From NCBI RefSeq assembly GCF_029626235.1, contig NZ_JARUBO010000005.1, forward strand, positions 5,304,001-5,368,000: DNA of 64,000 nucleotides, written 5' to 3'. This document shows, in pieces, positions 30,129 through 38,200 of this stretch. A program made the position numbers and the translations under genes. The DNA is from Micromonospora sp. WMMD1120 (GTDB taxonomy: Bacteria > Actinomycetota > Actinomycetes > Mycobacteriales > Micromonosporaceae). The notes beneath the pieces were generated by a model that saw only the letters and a program-made list of their open reading frames with translations, did no database searches and was not told the origin of the DNA. Each line of letters opens with the position of its first letter. Position 1 is the first letter of the stretch.

Positions 30129-30684
30129 GGTCGCCAGTCCCGCCGACCGTGAACAGGGCGATGACCCGGGCGCTGTTGGACACCATCGGCAAGAACTGGC
30201 CCGCCGCGTAGTCGCGGGCGATGCTCTCGCGGAAGTCCTTCGAGAGGCCCAGGCGCCCGCTGATGATCTCAGCGATGGTCTCCCGCTGCATCTCCGACTC
30301 CGCAGGCGAGACCTCGGAGTAGAAGACCCGGTCGTCCTGCCCCGGCAGCGGAACCATGCCCCGGAGCCAGTCCCGGACGTGCAGCGGTCGAACCGTCGCG
30401 GAGCCATTGGGGACCACCTGGTAGGTGTCGTCCATCTCATCCGCCACGGGCGTGAGCAGGTTGATCGGGGCGACGTTCAGCGCGTAGGCCAGGGCGAACG
30501 CTTCCTGGACGGTGACGAATCGCCGACGCCCGGTCTCGAAATTGGCGATGACGGTCTTGTCGAACGGGACGCCGAGCTCGCGCATCCGGTTCGCCAGCTG
30601 CTCGGCGGTGATGCCCTGTCGTGTCCGGATCTCCTTCACCCTGCGCGCAACTACAGATGTCGGAAGGTCTTGAGAGCTTGCCAT
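30115..30684 (-). CDS. XRE-family repressor, probable prophage immunity regulator
   Basis: 189 residues. RRVKEIRTRQGITAEQLANRM, LGVPFDKTVIANFETGRRRFVTV and EAFALAYALNVAPINLL form an XRE/Cro helix-turn-helix (residues ~12-75). The C-terminal half is helical, with no LexA/CI-type Ser-Lys peptidase motif, so induction by RecA-stimulated self-cleavage is unlikely. It is divergent from xis across 104 bp with repeated sites, the usual immunity layout. The ATG at 30684 has only a weak ribosome site. Confidence 0.85.
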   Translation of the reverse strand: MASSQDLPTSVVARRVKEIRTRQGITAEQLANRMRELGVPFDKTVIANFETGRRRFVTVQEAFALAYALNVAPINLLTPVADEMDDTYQVVPNGSATVRPLHVRDWLRGMVPLPGQDDRVFYSEVSPAESEMQRETIAEIISGRLGLSKDFRESIARDYAAGQFLPMVSNSARVIALFTVGGTGDRGER

Positions 30685-30750
30685 GGGAGCAGGTTACCGC
30701 GATGTGTTGACAAGCGCCAGGGGTTGACGAAGACTGCGAGGAGCAACGAT

Positions 30751-30784
30751 CTTGCTCAGCAGATACGTCTACTTGCTCAGGAGA
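30751..30784. promoter_or_regulatory. Direct-repeat operator in immunity region
   Basis: CTTGCTCAGCAGA (30751-30763) and CTTGCTCAGGAGA (30772-30784) differ by one base and are spaced 21 bp start to start, two helical turns, so a regulator could bind both on one face. The second overlaps the xis ribosome site. TTGACA (30707) and TTGACG (30724) look like -35 hexamers; no convincing -10 was found. Confidence 0.5.
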
Positions 30785-30788
30785 CAAT

Positions 30789-30974
30789 ATGAAGCGTAGG
30801 CCGCTGGCGTCGGCCACGGAGGTCAGCGACTACCTCCAGGTCCCGGTTGCCACCCTCCACCAATGGCGCCACAAGGGCACCGGCCCGAAGTGCTCCAAGG
30901 TGGGCCGGTGGCTCCGGTACGACTGGGCGGACGTCGACGCGTGGCTCGCCGACCAGGCCAAGGCGAGCGCCTGA
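30789..30974 (+). CDS. Excisionase-like HTH protein
   Basis: 61 residues ([20 protein letters not shown]). [45 protein letters not shown] is the winged-helix of the MerR/AlpA-like excisionase family. First gene of the rightward early operon, with AGGAGA 5 nt upstream. It likely directs the integrase to excision and may also regulate transcription. Confidence 0.85.
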   Translation: MKRRPLASATEVSDYLQVPVATLHQWRHKGTGPKCSKVGRWLRYDWADVDAWLADQAKASA

Positions 30975-30975
30975 G

Positions 30976-31119
30976 GTGGAGCGCAAGGAACGGGGGGAAG
31001 GTTGCCGGCGGTACGGCGGATGCCGACCGGATGCGCGATGCCCGGAGCACCACGTCGACGTCGACCCCGAACCGATTGGCGAGCTGATCCGCCGGTTGGC
31101 GCTGGGGCGGGCCGAGTGA
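30976..31119 (+). CDS. Small Cys-containing early protein
   Basis: 47 residues from the GTG at 30976, right after the xis stop ([20 protein letters not shown]). Three cysteines and a His pair ([22 protein letters not shown]) hint at a metal site. Its stop overlaps the GTG of the helicase gene. No family recognised; the coupled position supports translation. Confidence 0.5.
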   Translation: MERKERGEGCRRYGGCRPDARCPEHHVDVDPEPIGELIRRLALGRAE

Positions 31120-32630
31120 CCGCGACCTTGACCGAGCCCACGTCGGCGAACACCGACCCGGTCGTCGAAGCCGAGCGGTTCGTCATCGGGACCGCCCTGA
31201 CCGAGATCGACCACACCCCCGGCGCGGACGAGCTGACCGCGACGGACTTCTACCTCGGCCGGCACGGCATCATCTGGCGGGCCATCACGGCCGCCCGGGC
31301 CGCCGGCGAGCCCACCGACCCCGTCGCCATCGGCGACCGGCTCGGCCCCGGCGACCTCAAGCGCATCGGTGGCCTGAACTACCTCGCCGAGTGCTCCGGC
31401 GCCGCGATGGGTCCGGGCACCGTCCCGCACCACGCCGGGATCATCCGGACCGCTGCCCGCCGACGCCGCCGCGAGCGCCTGGTCATCGAGGCCGCCCAGA
31501 TCGCCGGCAACGACGAGCTGTGGGAACGGCGCGCCCCCGCGCTGCTCCAGGAACTCGCCGGCCAGCCCGACGAGGCCGCCAACGCACCCCGGCGCAGCTG
31601 GAAACCCGTCGACCTCACCGCCGTGCTCGCCGGCGAGTACCAGCCGCCCCTGCCCACCGTCGGCCGCCGCGGCGACGGCGTCGGCATGTTCTACCCCGGC
31701 CGGCTGCACACCATCGCCAGCGAGTCCGAGGCCGGCAAGACATGGCTGGCGCTGCTCGCCGTCCGCGCCGAGCTGGAGGCCGGCAACGCGGTCGTGTACC
31801 TCGACTTCGAGGATGACGAGGGCGGCGTCGTGGGCCGGCTGATGGCGATGCAGGTCAAGCCGGCGCTGATCCGCGACCGGTTCGCCTACTTCAAGCCCGA
31901 CGAGGCGATCGGGTCGCTGGGCAACCGCGAGGACCTCGCCCAGGCGCTCGGCGACCTGCGGCCGACCCTGTCGGTGCTCGACGGTGTCACCGAGGCCATG
32001 TCGCTGCACGGGCTGGAGATGAAGGACAACACCGACATCGCCGCGTTCGGCAAGATGCTGCCCCGGTGGATCGCCGACCGGGGACCGGCGTCCGTCGCCC
32101 TGGACCACGTCACGAAGAGCGCCGAGGGCCGCGGCCGGTACGCCATCGGCGGCGTGCACAAGCTCAACGGCCTCAACGGGGCGGCGTACACCCTGGAGAA
32201 TCGGCGCCCGTTCGGCGTCGGCCTGACCGGCCGCTCCACCGTGCAGATCACCAAGGACCGGCCCGCCCAGCTGCGTCGCCACTCGCTGCCCGGCCGTGAG
32301 GGCCTGTTCTGGTTCGGCGACCTGGTGATGACCTCCCACGAGGCCGAGTTCGTCGAGCTGACCCTCGACGCTCCCGTGGCCAGCCCGGACACCGGCCTGC
32401 GACCGACCGCCGTGATGCTCAAGGTGTCCAGGATCGTCGCGGACAACCCCGGTGGCCTGTCCAAGAACGCCATCGAGAACATGGCCGGTGGCAAGGCCGC
32501 CATGGTCCGCACCGCCCTGGAGCTGCTCGTGAACGAGGGCTACGTGCTCCAGAGCAAGGTCGGCGCGGCGTTGGTCCACTCCCACATCAAGCCATTCGTG
32601 ATCGAGGCCCTGGAGGCCCCTGATGAGTGA
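31116..32630 (+). CDS. DnaB-N/RepA-like replicative helicase
   Basis: 504 residues from a GTG overlapping the previous stop. Residues ~15-150 match the DnaB N-terminal domain ([55 protein letters not shown]). A RecA-like ATPase follows, with Walker [10 protein letters not shown] (~200-208), [16 protein letters not shown] and Walker B-like LSVLDGVT, as in RepA-type plasmid helicases. The C-terminus has a winged-helix-like part ([32 protein letters not shown]). It is the only clear replication protein in the element. Confidence 0.85.
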   Translation: MTATLTEPTSANTDPVVEAERFVIGTALTEIDHTPGADELTATDFYLGRHGIIWRAITAARAAGEPTDPVAIGDRLGPGDLKRIGGLNYLAECSGAAMGPGTVPHHAGIIRTAARRRRRERLVIEAAQIAGNDELWERRAPALLQELAGQPDEAANAPRRSWKPVDLTAVLAGEYQPPLPTVGRRGDGVGMFYPGRLHTIASESEAGKTWLALLAVRAELEAGNAVVYLDFEDDEGGVVGRLMAMQVKPALIRDRFAYFKPDEAIGSLGNREDLAQALGDLRPTLSVLDGVTEAMSLHGLEMKDNTDIAAFGKMLPRWIADRGPASVALDHVTKSAEGRGRYAIGGVHKLNGLNGAAYTLENRRPFGVGLTGRSTVQITKDRPAQLRRHSLPGREGLFWFGDLVMTSHEAEFVELTLDAPVASPDTGLRPTAVMLKVSRIVADNPGGLSKNAIENMAGGKAAMVRTALELLVNEGYVLQSKVGAALVHSHIKPFVIEALEAPDE

Positions 32631-32925
32631 TGACCTCGTCCCTCGTCCCGATCTCGTCCCACCTCGTCCCGGACGAACTGATGGACCTCGTCCCCTCGTC
32701 CCGTCGTATAGGGACGAGGACGAGGGACGAACTCCGGACGGACCCACAACCCCAAACCTCAGGGACGAACTCGACGCCCGACTCCAAGCGGCCGTAGCCG
32801 AGACCGTCCGCCGGCGACAGGCGAAGCGCGAGGTACGCCGCCAGCTCGACGAGGCGCGCGTCATCGGTCTACAGCGACGCCACCACGCCAAGCTCCACGG
32901 ACGGAAGGACCGACCCAGCCAATGA
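32623..32925 (+). CDS. Hypothetical protein overlying a DNA repeat cluster
   Basis: 100 residues, overlapping the helicase stop by 8 bp. The first half ([20 protein letters not shown]) is low complexity because the DNA below it is a cluster of CTCGTCCC repeats. The second half is a basic helix (VAETVRRRQAKREVRRQLDEAR). Its stop overlaps the next start. No family recognised. Confidence 0.6.
   Translation: MSDDLVPRPDLVPPRPGRTDGPRPLVPSYRDEDEGRTPDGPTTPNLRDELDARLQAAVAETVRRRQAKREVRRQLDEARVIGLQRRHHAKLHGRKDRPSQ
32635..32768. repeat. Iteron-like CTCGTCCC repeat cluster, possible origin
   Basis: Six direct CTCGTCCC copies (32635, 32642, 32653, 32663, 32687, 32695) and three inverted GGGACGA copies (32711, 32724, 32762). 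The copies at 32695-32702 and 32711-32718 form a perfect 8-bp dyad with an 8-bp spacer GTCGTATA. It lies directly after the helicase gene. Confidence 0.55.
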
Positions 32926-33008
32926 CCATCGAGATCGGCCCCAACCTCGCACTCATCCTCGCCGGCGCCCTGTTCGTCGCCCTCATGATCGGAGCCCTGA
33001 AGCAGTGA
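32922..33008 (+). CDS. 28-residue single-pass membrane peptide
   Basis: Too short for most gene finders: M-T-I-E-I-G-P-N, then ALILAGALFVALMIGAL, then KQ. The single hydrophobic stretch is long enough to cross the membrane. Its ATG overlaps the previous stop (ATGA) and its TGA overlaps the next GTG, so it is locked into the operon. Function unknown. Confidence 0.55.
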   Translation: MTIEIGPNLALILAGALFVALMIGALKQ

Positions 33009-33163
33009 GCGACCGACTGACCCGCTGCCGGTACATCCGCCGCAACAGCCTCCAGTGCACGGGCGAAGCCGTCGACCCAGACGGGGAGATCCTGCTCTGC
33101 GGCAAATACCTGGCCCGAGCACTCCAGCTCGTACAGATCCACATGGCCAGCGCACGACCATGA
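33005..33163 (+). CDS. Small Cys-rich phage protein
   Basis: 52 residues from a GTG (VSDRLTRCRYIRRNSLQCTG). CRYIRRNSLQCTGEAVDPDGEILLCGKYLARAL has three Cys and a spacing that suggests a zinc-binding knuckle. Similar small proteins occur upstream of HNH genes in actinophages. It overlaps both neighbours by 4 bp. Confidence 0.6.
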   Translation: MSDRLTRCRYIRRNSLQCTGEAVDPDGEILLCGKYLARALQLVQIHMASARP

Positions 33164-33423
33164 GCCGATCCTGGGAAGGCGGCAGCACCAGGGCCTGGCG
33201 ACGCACCCGCGCCCTGGTGCTCGTGCGCGACGGGTACCTCTGCCAGCTGCGCCTACCCGGGGTGTGCACCACCACCGCCACCCACGTTCACCACACCGCA
33301 GGCCGCAGCGTCACAGGCGACGACCCTGCCTACCTCGTGGCCAGCTGCGCACCGTGCAACCTCAAGCTCGGCGACCCGACCAAGCTCGCCGACCGACCCA
33401 ACAAGGCGGTGACCAAGTGGTGA
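33160..33423 (+). CDS. HNH endonuclease
   Basis: 87 residues from the ATG at 33160. WRRTRALVLVRDGYLCQL, ATHVHHTAGRSVTGDDP and LVASCAPCNLKLGDP give the paired Cys, the HH of the catalytic motif and the terminal C-x-x-C-N of HNH nucleases. Placed just before the large terminase, as in many HK97-type phages, where the HNH protein aids terminase cutting and packaging. The ATGA overlap links it to the gene before. Confidence 0.85.
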   Translation: MSRSWEGGSTRAWRRTRALVLVRDGYLCQLRLPGVCTTTATHVHHTAGRSVTGDDPAYLVASCAPCNLKLGDPTKLADRPNKAVTKW

Positions 33424-33521
33424 TGTACGAGCCAACGGACAGGCAGCGCCGCTGCCGAATCTGCGGTCGACGGATGCTGATGTGGCGGTGGCGTTGGGCA
33501 CATCGCCGATGCGTCCGATGA
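33423..33521 (+). CDS. Tiny zinc-knuckle-like protein
   Basis: 32 residues (MYEPTDRQRRCRICGRRMLM), with CRICG and a later Cys-Val-Arg end. It overlaps the HNH stop; a GTG 3 nt earlier is an alternative start. It is the only frame where a small terminase gene would be expected, but it is far too short. Marginal as a gene. The 85 bp after it, to 33606, hold nothing recognisable. Confidence 0.35.
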   Translation: MYEPTDRQRRCRICGRRMLMWRWRWAHRRCVR

Positions 33522-33606
33522 CCTGCGGATTTTCCCCACCAGGGGACCCCACGGACACCCCGCCCTGTCCCTTTTCTCTCTCTCCCGCCTCGGATGGTGA
33601 CTCGTA

Positions 33607-35205
33607 GTGACCGTGTTGGCCCAGGTTCCGGCTCGGCTCGGCTCGACCGCGCCCCGGTTGATCACGCCGCCGCTCGTGACCGGTCCGCCTGGGCCGTGTG
33701 GCTGCGGGTGCGCGCTGACGGCGGCGACGTCGTACGGGTTCGCGGTGATCGACTTCGCCCGCGACAAGCTGGGGATGCCGCTCGACCCGTGGCAGGAGCG
33801 GGCGGTGATCCACGGCGGGGAGTTGCTGCCGGACGGGCGCCCGCGGTTCCGGACCGTGCTGGTGCTGGTCGCCCGGCAGGCCGGCAAGACGCACCTGCTG
33901 ACCGTGCTGGCGCTGTTCTGGCTGTTCGTCGAGCGGTGGCCGCTGACGCTGGGCATGTCGACGATGCTCGAGTACGCCCGCGAGTCGTGGGACCAGGCGC
34001 GGGTGATCGCGGAGGACGTCGACGAGCTGGCCGCGCAGCTGCCGCGCAACGCGGTCAAGGAGGGCAACAACGACGTACGGCTGCTGACGTCGCACGGGAC
34101 CCGGTACAAGATCGCGGCGGCGAACCGGCGGGGTGGCCGGTCGCTGCGGATCGACCGGTTGATCATCGACGAGCTGCGGGAACACGCAACGTGGGTGGCG
34201 TGGAACGCGGCAACGAACGCGATGAACGCCCGCCCGTTCGGTCAGGCGTGGTGCATCACGAACATGGGCGACGACACGTCGGTGGTGCTGAACTCGCTGC
34301 GGCAGTCGGCGAAGGACTTCATCGAGTGGTGGGACGAGGAGTCCGGGCAGCGCGGTGTGGCCGAGCTCCTGGACGCCCCGGACATGGTCGGCGACTACCG
34401 GCTCGGGCTGCTGGAGTGGTCGGCGCCGGAGGGCTGCGACGTCGACGACCCGGACGCGATCGCCGCGGCGAATCCGAACGTCGGCCGGCGGCAGCACTGG
34501 GATGACCTGCTCGGCCCGGCCCGTCGGGCGAAGCGCGCCGGCGGGGAGGAAGAGGCCGGGTTCCGTGCGGAGGTGCTGTGCCAGCGGGTGCCGCTGCTGA
34601 ACCCGGCGATCAACCCGGGCGACTGGAAGGACTGCCGGGACGTCGGGGACCTGGACGCGGTGCGCGGCCGGCTGGCGGGGTGCATCGACCTGAACCCGGA
34701 CGGTACGCACGCGACCCTCGCGGTGGCCGCTGTCCTCGATGACGAGCGCGTGCGGGTGGAGACCGTGCACGAGTGGTCCGGGCCGGACGCGGCGGCGCAG
34801 CTGGAGCGGGACCTGCCCGGCTGGGTGGAGAAGCTGAAGCCGCGGGTGATCGGCTGGTTCCCGGCGGGCCCGGCCGCCGCGGTGGCGGCGAAGGTCGCCG
34901 ACCGGCGCAAGGAGGGCGTGCGGGGGTGGCCGCCGCGCGGTGTGCGGGTGGAGGACATCCGGGGCGAGACGACGGCGGTGTGCATGGGTCTGGTGAAGGA
35001 GGTGAAGGCGCGCACGCTGGCGCACTCCGGCCAGGACATGCTGGACGACCAGGTCGCCGGCGCGGAGAAGCTGAAGCGCGGCGACGGGTGGGTGTTCACC
35101 CGGGCGGGCGGTCCGGCGGACGCCGTGTACGCGGTCGCGGGTGCCGCTCACCTGGCGCGCACGTTGCCGAAGCCACGGAAGGTGTCACGGCGTACGCACA
35201 GTTGA
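33607..35205 (+). CDS. Terminase large subunit
   Basis: 532 residues from a GTG. LDPWQERAVIHGGELLPDG (adenine-binding/Q motif), Walker A LVARQAGKTH (~87-95), Walker B RLIIDELREH (~183-190), ITNMGDDTSVVL coupling region and a nuclease domain with IDLNPDGTHATLAV (~360) and the late HSGQDMLDDQVAGAEK. It pumps DNA into the prohead and cuts the concatemer. A hairpin repeat separates it from the portal gene. Confidence 0.93.
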   Translation: MTVLAQVPARLGSTAPRLITPPLVTGPPGPCGCGCALTAATSYGFAVIDFARDKLGMPLDPWQERAVIHGGELLPDGRPRFRTVLVLVARQAGKTHLLTVLALFWLFVERWPLTLGMSTMLEYARESWDQARVIAEDVDELAAQLPRNAVKEGNNDVRLLTSHGTRYKIAAANRRGGRSLRIDRLIIDELREHATWVAWNAATNAMNARPFGQAWCITNMGDDTSVVLNSLRQSAKDFIEWWDEESGQRGVAELLDAPDMVGDYRLGLLEWSAPEGCDVDDPDAIAAANPNVGRRQHWDDLLGPARRAKRAGGEEEAGFRAEVLCQRVPLLNPAINPGDWKDCRDVGDLDAVRGRLAGCIDLNPDGTHATLAVAAVLDDERVRVETVHEWSGPDAAAQLERDLPGWVEKLKPRVIGWFPAGPAAAVAAKVADRRKEGVRGWPPRGVRVEDIRGETTAVCMGLVKEVKARTLAHSGQDMLDDQVAGAEKLKRGDGWVFTRAGGPADAVYAVAGAAHLARTLPKPRKVSRRTHS

Positions 35206-35253
35206 GCCGAAGAATCGAAGGTTTGTGACCGTTCAGACTGATGATTCTTCGGC
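35206..35253. terminator. Inverted repeat between terminase and portal genes
   Basis: GCCGAAGAATC (35206-35216) and GATTCTTCGGC (35243-35253), an 11-bp perfect dyad with a 26-nt loop starting at the base after the terminase stop. A 10-bp palindrome CATGATCATG follows. It could be an attenuator between the terminase and head genes, or a packaging or regulatory site. Confidence 0.45.
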
Positions 35254-35275
35254 ATGATCATGTACGCTCCGGGCC

Positions 35276-38200
35276 ATGGGGTGGCTCTCAGCGGTCGGGC
35301 AGCAGTTCCGAGACCTGCTGTCGCTGCCCCAACCGCTGGCCCTCGACGAGCCGGCGACCGCCGAGTTCGACTCGCCGGCCCGCCCGATCGACCGGCTGAT
35401 CCTGGAGATGAGCGCGGCGATGCCGGGCCGGGTGTCTCGGTCTGATGCGCTGTCGGTGACGGCGGTGAAGAAGGGCCGGAACGCGCTCTGCTCGGTCGCC
35501 ACGCTGCCGCTGGTGCAGTACAGGGGCCTGGATATCGTCCGCTCGCCGTTCCTGGAACAGATCGACCCGGACGTCGCCAACGTGGTCACGTTGGCGCAGA
35601 CGATCGAGGATCTGGCGTTCGACGCCATCTCGTGGTGGCTGATCACCGCGCAGGACTTTGCCGGTTACCCCATCGCCGCGCGGCACCTTGACGTGGCCAC
35701 GGTCAGCCTCGACCCTCCGGCCAACCAGCCGAACCCGTTCCCGTCCGGCCACGACGCCCGCGGCGTGAAGATCGTGTGGGTGGCGGGCGTAGCCACGCCG
35801 GCGGACAAGCTGATCCGGTTCGACTCGCCGAACCCCGGCCTGCTGTCGACGGACTCCCTGGTGGTCAAGCGGGCGCTGCTGCTGAACCGGCTGGCCACCA
35901 CGTACGCGGACAACCCGCGCCCTCTGGACCTGTTCACGGACTCCGACGACATGAGCGTCGACCCGATGAAAGACGAAGAGATCGACTCGTTCCTCGCCGA
36001 CTGGAAGGCCGCCCGCAAGCGCGGCAGCACCGCCTGGGTGCCGGCCACCGTGAAGCGACTCGACGTCAACGCCCCGTCCCCGGCCGAGCTCCAGCTCGTC
36101 GAGCTTCAGCAGCAGGTGACGCTGGAGATCGCCAACGGCCTCGGTGTGGACCCCGAGGACCTGGGCGTCAGCACCACCAGCCGCACGTACTTCAACGCGC
36201 AGGACAGACGCACCACGAAGATCAACGAGACGTACGCGCCGTACATGTCCGCGATCACCCAGCGGCTCTCGATGGGCGACGTCACCAGGCGTGGCCACGC
36301 CGTGCGGTTCGACCTGACGGACTACCTGAAGCCCGACCCGGCCGGGCAGATCGCCTACTGGAAGGGCCTGTACGACATGGGAGCGATCGACTCCGACGAG
36401 GTCCGCGCGATGGCCCAGCTGTCCGGCCCGGCGCCGAAGAAGAAGCCCGCCCCGGCGCCGGCCCCGCCCGCCGACCAGGACGAGACCAGCGGCGGCGAGT
36501 CCGCCGAGCCGGAGCAGGTCGACGCCGCCGCCGAGCCGGCCGGGCGGACGTTCGACGCGCAGTCGGCGGTGACGTTCGACGCCGAGGTGCTCGGCTTCAC
36601 CGTCGACACGCAGCGCCGCACGATCGAGGGCCTGGCCCTGCCGTACGGCAAGACGGCCACCAAGTACGGCGTCAAGTTCCTGTTCGAGCCGGGCTCGCTG
36701 AAGTGGTCCGACCCGGGCCGGGTCAAGCTGCTGCGCGATCACGACTACCGGCAGCCGCTCGGCAAGGCCATCGAGCTGACCGACACCCCGCGCGGCCTGA
36801 AGGTCAAGTTCAGCGTCGCGCCCGGCGCGGCCGGCGACGAGGCGTTGGCACTGGCCGAGCACGGCACCCTCGACGGGCTCTCCGTCGGCGTGGACTTCGA
36901 CATGGCGGCCGACACGGTGCCGGACGACAAGAACAAGGGCACGGTGCGGGTGCGCCGGGCTGACCTGCGGGAGACCAGCATCACGGCGGTCCCCGCGTTC
37001 GACGACGCCCGCGTCGCCAAGGTGCGGGCGCAACGAGATGGAGGATCCGGGATGCCGGACGAGCACGAGTCCGCCGAGACTCAGACCACGCCGCCGGCCG
37101 CCGGTGGCGTCAACCTCAACCAGGACCAACTGACCGCGCTGCTCCAGCGGCCCGGCGCCATCCAGGCGCTCGTCGCGGCCCAGCAGACGCCGCAGCGTCC
37201 CACCGCCCCGGAGGGCGGTCTGGTGCTGTCGGCCGAGCAGGTCGACGGGCTGATCCGCAGCGGCAAGTTCACCACCCTGCTCGGCCTGCCGCAGGTGACC
37301 CCGGCGCCGGCCGCCGAGCCGGAGAAGCGGGCGACTGTCGACCCGACCCGGCGCACCGTGACCGCCAGCGTGAAGGACGAGATGCCGTACCGGTTCGACC
37401 GGCAGGGCAACCTGGCCCGGGGCACGCACGACTTCTCGACCGACCTGATCGCCGGCAGCAAGGGCGACATGGCCGCGCTGGAGCGGGCCCAGGGCTTCAT
37501 GCGGGAGAGCTTCGAGCGGGAGATGACCGCGGCTCAGTTCGACGTCGACCGGGCCGACGTAGGCGCGCTCAACCCCAACCGCAACCGGCCCGACATGTAC
37601 GTCGACCAGCGCGAGTACCAGTACCCGGTGTGGTCGGCGGTCAACAAGGGCACCATCGCCGACGCGACCCCGTTCGTGCTGCCGAAGTTCAACAGCGCCT
37701 CGGGCATGGTCGCCAACCACACCGAGGGCACCGAGCCGACCCCGGGTGCGTACACCGCCACCTCGCAGACCATCACCCCGTCGGCGGTGTCCGGCAAGGT
37801 GGAGATCACCCGCGAGGCGTGGGACCAGGGCGGCAACCCGCAGCTCTCCGGCATCATCTGGCGGCAGATGGTCCGCGCCTGGTACGAGTCGCTGGAGGCC
37901 GCCGCGGTCGCCGTGCTCGACGCCGCGACCCCGACCGCCATCGCGCTGACCGCCGGCGGCGGCACCACCGGCCAGACCCTCGACGGGGAGATCACCGCCG
38001 CGTTCGCCGGCCTCCAGTACATCCGGGGCGGCTTCTCGATGGACACCATGTTCACGCAGATCGACCTGTACAAGGCGATGGTCGCGGCGAAGGACACCAC
38101 CGGCCGCCGGCTGTACCCGGCGCTGGGCCCGTCGAACGCGTCCGGCACGGCCAGCTCGAGGTACGCGGCGATCGACGTCAACGGCGTGACCGCGCTGCCC

